Assembly: GCA_011800155.1 (NCBI GenBank)
Contig: CM022371.1
Span: 1,798,001-1,862,000 of the forward strand
Length of the DNA stretch: 64,000 bases
Direction of reading: 5' to 3'
Origin: Flammulina velutipes
Lineage: Eukaryota > Basidiomycota > Agaricomycetes > Agaricales > Physalacriaceae
Shown: in pieces, positions 12,401 to 22,334 of the stretch
How the letters are laid out: each line of letters begins with the position of its first letter
How positions within the stretch are numbered: position 1 is the first letter of the stretch
Program-made: the position numbers and the translations under genes
The notes under the pieces: generated by a model
The model's input: only the letters and a program-made list of their open reading frames with translations
What the model was told of the DNA's origin: nothing
The model's database searches: none

Positions 12401-12858
12401 CGTTGATGCAGAATGGATTTCGCAGCTTTACATACTGGATGGCCTTGTCGAGGGGAAAGTCGGTCGAGAAGAAGGATATCAGGACGTTGCACCGCGGCCA
12501 GTTCTCGACATCTACAAGGAAACAGTGAGTCTGAAATATTGAAAAATAGTCGCAGCGGCGGACCTTCGTCGAGAATGACTTTATCTCCAAAGACCTTGAC
12601 TTCTATGGCACCGCGAGCGCGTTCGACGAGCCTGATAAGTATTTCTCGCATGGCCTTGGACCTCGCCTTGACATCCATGGCGCATATGCCGAGGACGACA
12701 GGAGCGGTATGCTGGTGGTGACCATCGAAGGCGCTCGTGAGATCAGAGTGAGACGACGCCGGCGACGACGACCTTGTTAGATTTGAGCTTGAACGATGTG
12801 CAGCACGTTCTGGAGAGCTGAAGAATGTCGGCAAGCGCGACTGACGTTCCCAGTGCAT
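9447..12858 (-). CDS. VIP1: Vip1/PPIP5K inositol pyrophosphate kinase-phosphatase
   Basis: Bifunctional diphosphoinositol pentakisphosphate kinase (Vip1 in budding yeast, Asp1 in fission yeast). It makes 1-IP7 and IP8 through an N-terminal ATP-grasp domain and degrades them with a C-terminal histidine-acid-phosphatase domain. About a dozen exons, roughly 950 residues. The kinase half begins after a short Ser-rich leader ([19 protein letters not shown]) and continues with [33 protein letters not shown] and [17 protein letters not shown]. The phosphatase half shows the signature [11 protein letters not shown] at about 11,390 and the late block [12 protein letters not shown]. The last exon is joined at an intron near 9,609-9,660 and ends at TGA 9447-9449. 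Both catalytic modules look intact, so the enzyme is probably active. It acts in phosphate signalling, cell shape and microtubule control. Confidence 0.95.
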
Positions 12859-13128
12859 GTTCGACGCGGTTCAAAGTCAAGACAGGGTCAAATCAAAGTG
12901 GTGCGTGCAAAGGACGTGACATTTGGTCTACAAACACCAACAAGTCCTCCTATTTACATCTACAACATTCTTTTTCCTTTACACAGCAAGCGATTCCACC
13001 TTTCAAAGCAACACGACGAGATAGCAAGATAACAAAATTTTGGAAAGGTTCGTGGATCGGTAGGGAGAAACTTGCAGGCATATGTGCATATCAATCAGAG
13101 GGCATAGGGCATAATCGTCTTCAAGAAT

Positions 13129-16100
13129 TCAGACTCGCACGGCACGGGCAGGCGTTGGCCTTCCCTTAGGTCGCGGTCGACTGATTCGAAGGGATTCGCC
13201 AGGACTACAGCAATGGTCAACGACTTGAAGGCTGGGGGACACTGTTAACACTCACGTCATGGTAAAACTAGGAGTAGCTTGGTTTTCTTTCATGTCAGAA
13301 GAGGGCTTCCCACTCCCTCGCTTGGTCCATCCCAGTGCAGTGCGTCGAGCAGTGGATCCCACGCGCGGGCGTGCAGGAAGACCCATAGCATTCTTCGCGG
13401 GATCGTTCTGATCTTTCAAGAAAGCGAACGGCTTCGACGAGTCCATCGGAATCACAGGCGCGACGTTGACATTCCTTTGAATCTCCCGCAGCGGCGAGCT
13501 GGTAGCGTTGCTGTAGATATTCACTTGGTTCCGCGTGATAAGTTCCGGAGAGGCAGACACTTTGAGGAGCTTCGTTGACGGATACGGAGATGTTCGCGAC
13601 GAGGTTCTCGAGCGAACTCGCCTGGCACGAAGTTCCGAAGGGAGGGGGCCGTAGTTCTGTACTGAATGGTCCAACATAGCTTGCATGCCAGACGGATTCC
13701 TCGGAGGGTCAAACGCTGTACAACGCACATCAGCGCACACTCTAAGCCAACTAGTGAATGCATTACCTTGCAGAGCGTAGATGGAAAACGGCGTGTCCAT
13801 CCAAGTCTTCTTACTTTCCGTGACCGTATATTCAACCTCATCACGAAGCTCGTAGTATCTGCGCAAAGCGACAATTCCGCGTTCATCATCCCAAGTCTCA
13901 GTGGCAGAGTACAGGGAGGCTGTGTCTTCATCGACAATGAAAACGGGCTGAATTGCAGTGGGAGAGCTCCTCTTCGAAGCTGGTGAATCCCTTTCCGGAG
14001 ACGAGAACTCCTCCTCGATCGTCTCATAAACAGACGACCGCGAGGCCCGAGCTTGAGAAAATCGTCGACGATGGCCATGACCTCTTGCGCGCATCCTGGT
14101 TCTTTGCGCGTGTGTCATGGGATGTGTAGCATTGGCAAGCGCGAAGTTGATCTGAGAGAGGTCGATGCTTGACTGAGACCCATCTGACATGGACGAAGAA
14201 CCGTCCGACGATGATAGCGGAGGAGTATCGACACCAGAGCTTGAGGCTGAAGTGCACGTGCTTGAGCGGGAACGAGCGCCTGCTGGAGGACGAGTGAAGA
14301 CGGGATTCACAGCGACTAGAAAGAAGTCAGAAAAAATTGACATCGAAAGTCAATGGAAACATACATGAGAAAGACAAGTCTTCGCCTTCAGCTACAAGAC
14401 AGCTTTCCTCCAGACTGCGCCTATCAAGATGTCCGTGCTTAGCTCTGATCATTCGCTCCTCGCCGAACTTGACAGAGTCAATCGTAGAGGCAATGGATGG
14501 CTGAGGGATAATCTGAGCTTTACGAGGCATGATGTTTCCATCACCCCGAATATTGTGGGTAGCACGGAACTCCGAGTGTTTCCTCTTCTCGACACGGACG
14601 CAAGGTGACTTGTCAATGAGAGACCCAATCGACTCGCGACGTTCACGATTCCCTCCTCCGAGCATCTGGCATAAGAGTCAGTATTAGACGGTTTGCGAAA
14701 AATTACACATACACTAATCATAGTGTCATCTTCACGAGGACTGTGGACACTGCGATCGTTGAAGCTCAGAACAGAAAGAGGGCGATACATGGGAGGGGCC
14801 AAGTGAGCACCGTTGTATCCGCCGAATACGGATTCTTCAGATGCGCTGGAACGGGCTCCAGTACGATCGAACAAAGAATCCTCTTCAGCAGAAGAAGACC
14901 TCTGCTCGTCCATGATCGAATCGTAAGAGAAGCGGTTATCATACCGACTCGCAGCAAAGCTATCCGGGGAAGCAGAGATTGAACACAGTGGTCCATGGTC
15001 GACGGCCGTGTTGAACATCTTGTCTCCAACACCAGGACGGCCCAAGCGCATGACAGAGAAATCGCTCGCCACGGAGTCTACAGATGCATTGGGATTGTGG
15101 CGCGCCCACGCTGCTCTTCCATTGGCATAGGACTGGGCAATGGAGCTCATACTAGTTGATGAATCCTCGCGACGATGACTGTGAACACCGAAGCTTCGGT
15201 TGTAGCGGCTGATAGGAGGGAATTGTGACGATACTGAGAAGCTCGACTCGTTTCGACGATGGGCCCTACGAGCACCAATGATAGGAGGTCGGAAGTAGTA
15301 ACTCGAGGCATCGCTGTCGCCACGTCTATGCTTGCGCGCACGATCATGGAACTCGAAGGTATCATCCACATTCATGGACATTGAAATGGACATGTCTTCC
15401 GAACTGGGTCGCTCTTGCAGGCTGGGCAATCCGATGTCGCCATAGTCGAAGGGGTCGGGTACGCCATTGTTGAGAACATGTCCATAAGACGATATGGAAG
15501 CGATGCTGAAGGCTGATTCATTCCTGAAGTGGCGGGGAACGGCAGATTGTGGCGGGTAGAATGCAGGGCGGTGATCGTGGAACTCGAAGCCACGTCTGAC
15601 CTCGTCGAAGGAATCGAAACCAGCAAAGCTCATTTCTGAGGAATGCCTGGCGTGGCGTGATACGTCGCTTGGAATAGAGTTATCGCGAGGAACGCGGCTG
15701 AAGCTCTTTCCGGAATCGACACGAGGGCGGACATCAGCAGCTTGAGCCAGGATGGAGTCAAAGACTGAGTCTCCTTCGCCGTATGACAGAGAGCGCGTAT
15801 GAGCTGGCGAAGGAATGATGTCCGAGAGCGTCAATGGTTTCTCCTTGACCGGGCTATCCTCTGGAGGACTGGTAGATGTGCCGCCAAAACGGAAAGACCT
15901 GTTCAGCTCTCCTTGGGAGCTAGTGGAGGCCTTGCGCGGCACTTCGACAGCCATATCGTCACTTTCGAATGATTCCGGGAAATCCTCTTCACTGGGACGA
16001 AGAGCAGGTTCAATCATCTGGCGCAATTCTGAAGTCGTGAACATGTCGAAGGACTTCTTCATCCTCAAATCCCGAGTGTCAGAATCGCGAAGGAAGCTGG

Positions 16101-19100
16101 GCAATTCCACAGACTCCGAGGGTTGTTCCATGAGCTGAGAAAATCTTCTTGGAGGAGACGGTTCGCTGATGATAGATATTAATTACGAGTCAAACGTGAT
16201 GAGGCAGTACATACCTCTCTGAATAGCTGGTATCCATAGGTGGAAGAGCGGGGACAGGTGGTACCTCCACGCTCAAAAGCCCGCCGAAATCATAGCGCAA
16301 CTCAACCTTGGCCGGAGTCTTGAAAGCATTTTCGAGCTGCTCCATGAAGCTGTGCCTATCCGAACCTCCTGATTCGTTGAGCTTCTTCAGTTCGCCAGTG
16401 AAGTCAAAGCTCTTGGTCGTCTTGTCCTCGTCCGAGATATTCATCCCATCGTCCTCCTCCAAATCAGCCTGGTTGTCTTGATCGTCAATCAACTGCGCCC
16501 GGAAAACGGGCTGTACAGGTGAAGAAGGAGGAGAGTTGTTCTCAGAGACGGTCTCCGTGGGGTCGGACATGAAATCGCAAAGACGTCCAAAGTTCAGTGT
16601 GTCCTCAATGCTGCGTCGTCTGTTGTCATTAAGAATCACCTGGAGCTCTCCAGGAATGTCCGAATCAGGATCAGATTGACCGGCATCGAAAGACTCTGCG
16701 TAGGCCGAAACGTCAGACCCTCCCATAGTTCCCTTCATGCCAAGCATCTTCTTAGCACCGGGTGCAAGAGGGCGACGAGAGGTGGTATTGTCGTCGTCGC
16801 TCGTGGTCGGTAGAACCCGCTTCTCTGGCGAAAGGCGCTTCTTCGCGGCGAGGAATAGAGGGTTGGTTGATAACTCGTCGAAGGAAGTTCGCGGAATCAA
16901 TCGAGACGATGGACGCGAGGAGCCGAAGCTGGCGCCAGAAGCAGGACGCGATGGAGTGGGTGAATCTGGTGGAGGCCCTGGAGGTTTCAAGTTGGACATC
17001 ATAGGGCGAGAGCGGGCGGGACGCAGAGGTCGAATGACCGGGGATGGGTCAGGCAATGGTCCAGGAGTCAATGTTCTCTTGTGCTTCAAAGTAAAAGCTG
17101 GGGATGAAGGTGGAGGCGTTTCAGATTGAACGGCTTTGGGGGAAGGCTTTGGCGGTATGGATATCTGGTCCCATTCCATGATTCGCCTGCCGATATCTGA
17201 AGACGCAGGGAAAGCATAACCACTAGATCGAGCGTGCGCATACGAACGCAATGAACTGATAGACGATATATCACCACGAGCGCGAAGAGTTCTCGCTTTA
17301 GTCGGGCTGCCCGTGTACTCGTCGCTCATGGATCGGTCAGCTCGCCTGTTGGGATTGAACGGCGAGCGATCCGGAGTCGCTGGAGTAGCCTCCAAATCAA
17401 GCGTATTGATGAGACTCGCCAAATCAGAGGTAGCTGCATCCAAGAGCGAGATAACACCTATAAAGACTCAGCAGATGAAGAAGACAATTAGACAGGAACT
17501 TACCGTGACCAGTATCCTCGTGGAAACCTTGGGGACGACTGCGTCCAAGCAACTGCTCCGACATGGGACGGGGACGAGCACGTTTCACGGGAGTCGAAAT
17601 GATACTGTGGCCATCCGAGGTAGCGACTTCGACGGTGACCATTGGAATGCCCCCATCGACTTCAACTTCGACGCTAGTATCAGCTTCGGCGACATCTGGT
17701 TCTTCTCCGTGAACGCCTGGGAATACATCTGATAGTGGCGTCCGCCTCCTCCCTTCACTCGAGTGCCTACTCTCGCGACTTGTCCTCCTGCGCTGCTCAT
17801 CCACGACCTTGGCCTTGAACTCGCGTTCTTTATACCTCTGTTCCCTGACAGTGACCAAACCTTCCTCGTCCCACTTGACGCTAGCACACGAACCAGAGGA
17901 TTCTCTGGATGTCCCCGAGCTGAAGGACATGGGGCGCAGGCTAGAACCGGTCGACGCAGTGGTCATGTTGGATCCAGACCTTGGTCGGCCCATAATGGCA
18001 GCAGACTCGACGGAAAGTCGGTTAGTGTCCGTCGTAGCCTGCACAACAGTAGACGATGCAGTTGAGCCGCCTCTGACAGACGGCAGCCTCATAGACGACG
18101 GCAGCCCGAGGCCCAGTATGCTCTTCTTCTTGTGGACATTGACATGTGCAGGAGAGACTGGCAGCGTCCCAACCTCAAAGCTGCTGCCTGAGCTGCGGTG
18201 CGTTTCCTTCGTCTTGGTCTTCTTCTTCTTCCTCTCCTTGTCCTTCTTGCCGATGGTACCGTCCTTGTTGATAGGTTTCTCCTTTACTGGTTTGACAATT
18301 TCTTCTGTTTTCGGATTCCAGCTACCAAGACGGGCCATAGATCGCATTGAGCGCATGGCGCGGATGGCAATCGAGCCTTGGGGGTTCGTCGGATCGGGAC
18401 CATCCATGGTAGGCGGAGCGAGGAAACCACCCATCGTCGGCGTAGCCGAACGAGGCGGTTGAGGTTCGCCAAAATTCGGAGTCGACGTATTGTTCCGCAA
18501 AAATGGCGCTGACAGCAAAGAACCGGCGTTGAGTGAGTTGAAGCGAGCCCTCGCTTCCTCTGGTTGAGGCGGGCGAAACGGTTCTGGAGCTGAGAGAGAG
18601 AGATGTCAGAAACAGAAGACCAAGGAAGGATGAAAGCCTACTTTTGGATCGGAAAGGTACACTGGGACGAGAGTCCTTGACTTTTTCTTTCTCCTTCTCC
18701 TTCTCTTTCGAGTCCTTCCGTCCTCGCCCCATAGTCCACCACTTCTCCTTGTCTTCCTTCTCCTTCTTCTCTTCTTTCTTCATCTTCTTCTCTTTCTCTC
18801 CTTCCTGTGTTCTAGTGACGTTGGTCACTTCGCCCATTGGCGCTCCCCATCCTAAGCCGCCTAGACCAGCCCGCGACTTTTTCTTCTTGACCATCAGTAT
18901 CTCACCGAGTTCAGGGTCAACGGTCGGGTCCACGTATATCTCGAAACCTCCCCTCGCCGAGGACGTGTTGCCGCCTACACGGCGCACCACGTCCGAGAAG
19001 TCTTTGCCTTTATCCTTCTCCTTCTCGCGCGCAGTCCCAACACCGAGCATGCTGAGTTTCGATTTCTTCGGAACGACGCGTTTCCGAGGAGCTGCGGACT

Positions 19101-19281
19101 CGAGACGGGGGGAGATGGGAGTAGGAGGCATGACGAAGGAGTAGCCAGCAGATGTGTTGGCTTCAGAGGACATACCGGAGGCGGATGGCGTAGCGGATAT
19201 GAGGCGGATGCTGGGGAGGGCCTGGCTGTCACTGTTTGGTGACTCTGATGTTGCTCGCATTGAGAGCAGCGTATTGCGCAT
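13129..19281 (-). CDS. Very long disordered protein of unknown function
   Basis: A gene of about 6.1 kb encoding roughly 1,900 residues in about nine exons. I do not recognise a folded domain. The start is ATG 19281, in a short N-terminal segment (MRNTLLSMRATSE). The protein is dominated by Ser/Pro/Arg-rich sequence, with several Lys/Glu blocks near the N terminus (KEKEKEKEK and similar) and scattered acidic patches. A few segments look less random: VDPELGEILMVKKKKSRAG, AAKKRLSPEKRVLP and LRRYYELRDEVEYTVTE. The last intron has a strong GTGAGT donor at about 13,256; using it, the C terminus becomes basic and ends PTPARAVRV. Without it the protein would stop at 13252. I know of no function; it could be a scaffold or cytoskeletal/nuclear regulator. 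That all exons form one gene is inferred from phase-compatible splice sites. Confidence 0.75.
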
Positions 19282-19963
19282 TTGTAGTTTCTTGTGTTAC
19301 AGATCTGAGCAGATAAATGTTAAAAAAATTCGTGAAAATATGCACTGTCGTGAAGTCGAAAAGGGAAAATGGAACAATCGTATAAATCGTGGATATGGGT
19401 GAGATTTGTCGTTGGTGAGCGTTGATAGCAAGTCGTCGACGTGAGTGAGATTCGTTTCGTCGGGATAGTAGCCTCGTTAGATCGATAGACGCGTTAATTG
19501 TTGATGAGTTTTGTGGATATAGGTGTTCTAACGGCATGTTATATGGCGCGTTCAACAGCAGCAAATGAGGTGTACTTACCTGAATTGTGACGCACCTATG
19601 CTATACCAGTATTCCAGTCTTGATGGACAGCGAGTCGCCTCTCAAGCTGTAACTGACTTCTTCCGGAACTCTGTGGGAAGGAAACGGTTCAATTTTGCGC
19701 GCGAATTATTGCAATAGAGCGTACCCCTCCACTGCCTGCCAGCACAAGAGCTCTTCACAACGAGCGCGTAAATATTCAGCGGACAGCGATGGCGGGAAAG
19801 AACAAGGAACGGTTGGTTGACGACTCGAGTTTCAACTGAACCTGGGTCACGTGGTGATGCCGGTTTGTCATCATTCGGGTTGCCAAATTTGAGCTTGACT
19901 TGACGTCTGTCGCCGACGAGCTAGTGCTACACTTTCGCCACCTTGGGCGCTCCATCGTCTAGA
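19282..19963. other. Divergent promoter region
   Basis: About 0.7 kb between the starts of the long disordered protein gene (minus) and the small helical protein gene (plus). It holds a CACGTG at 19848-19853. No open frame here looks coding. Confidence 0.5.
19848..19853. promoter_or_regulatory. CACGTG palindrome in divergent promoter
   Basis: CACGTG about 110 bp upstream of ATG 19964, in the context GGTCACGTGG. Candidate bHLH-factor site; function inferred. Confidence 0.4.
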
Positions 19964-20294
19964 ATGGGGTATTGGCTGCACGTACTGTATTCAACAGCGA
20001 TATCAACACTCTCTATCCATCTCGTTGTCCACAGGAACTCGTATAAAGACGAAAAATCGCGGATACTAGGCAAAATCTCTGTGCTCGAGGAGATGGCAAA
20101 TCGGTTGAAGACTGGGGAACAAATACCTGCGGAAGAAATGAAACACCTGCGACGGTTGCTTAAACGAAACGCATCCGGTTACGAGGAAGAAATTTCGTGG
20201 AAAGAAGCATTGCTGGGCAAAAAAGATGTCAAAACGGGTGAGTACCCATACTGTACTGCTCTTCTTGCGAGACGCTCACTCTTGGCGCAGCATG
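19964..20294 (+). CDS. Small protein with N-terminal hydrophobic segment and helical tail
   Basis: Short gene of about 92 residues that I cannot assign to a known family. The N terminus (MGYWLHVLYSTAISTLSIHL) is hydrophobic and could be a membrane or signal segment. The rest is charged and helix-prone (KISVLEEMANRLKTGEQ, then MKHLRRLLKRNA, then EISWKEALLGKK), suggesting a small membrane-tethered coiled coil. A GTGAGT donor at 20238 ends exon 1. The nearest acceptor (20288-20289) gives an immediate stop at 20292-20294; the next acceptor gives two more residues and a stop at 20303-20305. The regular composition and clean splice site support a real gene. Function unknown. Confidence 0.55.
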
Positions 20295-20780
20295 ACAGTA
20301 GGATGAGGTATAGAGCTTCGCCCGCGTGTTCGGTGTGGCAATCTGACGTGGTTTGCCAGATGGGGCAGTAGAGCAGCACTCAGCACCGAGTCGGGTCGAG
20401 GAAACGCGTGGCGTACTGTAGATGATCTACATGAAAGTAATATGTACACGGACGCGTGTATGGGCGGCACGGTGCATGATGAATGTAAGTAGGTCCGAAT
20501 ACCAAGAAGAATGCATTGTTCGGAGGTAGATGAGAAGGATATGAGGCGTCGCTTTGTATTCAAAGAAGTTGGACACTGTGGAGCACACACTCGATGGACG
20601 CATGAGTCGGGTGCAGCGGAAGAGGGGCGATGCGAGCGACTACTCGGTTCCCCGCCATAGTTGACTGGCTGGATACGTTGTCTGAGGAAACGTACTCTGG
20701 ACAGGTGCCAAAATGAAACGTTCGGCCGGCCAGAAGGAAAGCAGGGAGTGTGGCGCAACTTCAGACGGATCACGATCGTT

Positions 20781-20814
20781 ACCGGGGATAGTGATGCAGG
20801 TGACTGTCCCCGGT
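20781..20814. repeat. Perfect 8-bp inverted repeat with 18-nt loop
   Basis: ACCGGGGA at 20781-20788 pairs with TCCCCGGT at 20807-20814. GC-rich arms, about 100 bp upstream of ATG 20912. It could be a dimeric transcription-factor site or a hairpin in a long 5' leader. Confidence 0.5.
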
Positions 20815-20822
20815 GACTGGAA

Positions 20823-20828
20823 CACGTG
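20823..20828. promoter_or_regulatory. CACGTG palindrome upstream of RING gene
   Basis: CACGTG 83 bp upstream of ATG 20912, just after the inverted repeat. Candidate bHLH-factor site; function inferred. Confidence 0.4.
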
Positions 20829-20911
20829 AAATGAATTGACTTGAAACGAGTATATGAGACTGTCCTTGTGCGCTTGTTGTTAGCCAGCCCTATTGTCTTC
20901 TTTGTTTTATT

Positions 20912-21883
20912 ATGCACGCCAGAAACGCTCCAAAGCCTCCGCCCTTGTCGCTTCCTATCTTCCACTTTGAGCAAGACAATAACCAGAATGGCTTTTATTA
21001 CTACGACGATCCAGGTATGATCATTGCTCTTCTTCAGCCAGCAGCACTAATGCGCCCTCCTCCTCTCCTCCTCAAATCTCCTACCTTTCGCCGTCCTTCG
21101 TTCTCTGGCAAATCTCTAGACAGCATCGAGGAAGAACGCGCAGACTACCATGTCAACCTCGGCGCTGAATCTCCCCGTTCAATCATGAACGATGACTTGA
21201 TGCCAGACTCCCCTATGTCCAAGGCAGGCATTGCTGCCAACACCCAAGTCCCGCCACGCACACGCCTGTGGCGCTCACTTTCATTCATCAACAAAACGCC
21301 CACTGGACAGCGCACATCCAAAGAATGGATTGACCGTGACTGCGGCATATGGCAAGTTTCTCTTCAGAATGCTTCTGTCACCTGGCGCTTATCTTTCTTC
21401 AGCTTCGAGATGGCTATCGTCCCATGCAGAACTCTCTGCTGTGGGAAGCTCTTCTGCCTTGAGCATCTTGCCGATGTAAGCCTTCTTCTCCATCTTCCGA
21501 GTAAGTACTTGGTAGCTGATCTCTGATTTTAGTGGTTACACGGATCTTCATCAGATGGCCGCTGTCCATCCTGTGAATCACTTTGCATTCTCGAGAGGGA
21601 CACGTTATCATTGGCCTCTCCCCAGCTTACCCCCCATCAGCACATTCATCCAACTACGCCGTTCCACCGTTCTAGCGCCTCGGTAGACTCCCAAATATCT
21701 ACCTCTTCTTCCGAGTCCGAGTCCAACTCCAGCAGCGACGGCGAGTCTGACGAAGACACCGCCGTGCAGTCATGTCTGGAGGACCCCCGTCATCTCTCCG
21801 AGGATGCCATGTCGCGTATCATGGGAAAGGTCCTCAACATTGTGGCGCTGATGGTCTTCTTCTATGCCCTCTTATCCAAGTGA
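20912..21883 (+). CDS. RING-finger protein with C-terminal membrane anchor
   Basis: Probable membrane-anchored E3 ubiquitin ligase of 287 residues. Exons: 20912-21351, 21403-21475 and 21533-21883. The RING-like zinc site reads CGIC, then CRTLCCGKLFC, then EH, then WLHG and CPSC. The second Cys of the first pair is split by the first intron, which begins GC rather than GT (donor GCAAGT at 21352); only this splice restores CGIC. The N-terminal half is Pro/Ser-rich and probably disordered, with LSLPIFHFEQD near the start. After the RING comes a Ser/Glu/Asp-rich linker, then a C-terminal hydrophobic segment (VLNIVALMVFFYALLSK) that fits a tail anchor. If the first intron is kept, the frame stays open and 17 residues are inserted, replacing that Cys by Trp. 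Substrate and compartment unknown. Confidence 0.75.
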
Positions 21884-22334
21884 TTGCCGCCGGGCGCCAA
21901 TGCATTCTGTCGCATGTATTCATACTCATCCATCTTCATTCCATTCATCATGTACCCATCATGTACTATAGCCTCTAGCATCTGTACATTCAATATGAAC
22001 TAACACGGACATTGATTGCCCCAGGACTGCGTTCAACGAGTAATTCCAGTCGCAGCCTCCCAATGGCCGTAACTGCACCCGACAATCAAACTCATGAGCG
22101 AATCAAACTCGCACTCGTTCGGACTCACGCAGTTCGTCGGCCACGGCGATGTCGATCGCACTACGCATCCATCTACGAACATTGTAGTTAATTACCCTTT
22201 GTCGTACAGAATACAAATTAAGATCGAGTGCTACACATTTATTCAATACATACAATATGATGATCATTATTGACATGGTCATGATGCTGTTCGCTGCCGT
22301 GGTCGAAGCTCAACCCGAATCTAAATAGCCAAAA
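21884..22334. other. Convergent intergenic region
   Basis: 3' flanks of the RING gene (plus) and the PX-domain gene (minus). AT-rich towards 22,200. I see no gene or structured element. Confidence 0.5.

Larger units (their letters stand above)
20295..20911. other. Intergenic region upstream of RING gene
   Basis: About 0.6 kb. It contains a perfect 8-bp inverted repeat (20781-20788 and 20807-20814) and a CACGTG at 20823-20828, both close to the RING-protein start. The long minus-strand frame here overlaps these elements, has no domain, and is not called. Confidence 0.5.

Noticed and set aside
18644..19144. 166-residue plus-strand Ser/Phe-rich frame
   Set aside because: It is the antisense of the Lys/Glu-rich part of the long disordered protein; AAG/GAG codons read as CTT/CTC on the other strand.
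20276..20974. 232-residue minus-strand frame over the RING promoter
   Set aside because: Composition is unlike neighbouring genes, no domain is present, and it overlaps regulatory-looking elements and the RING start.
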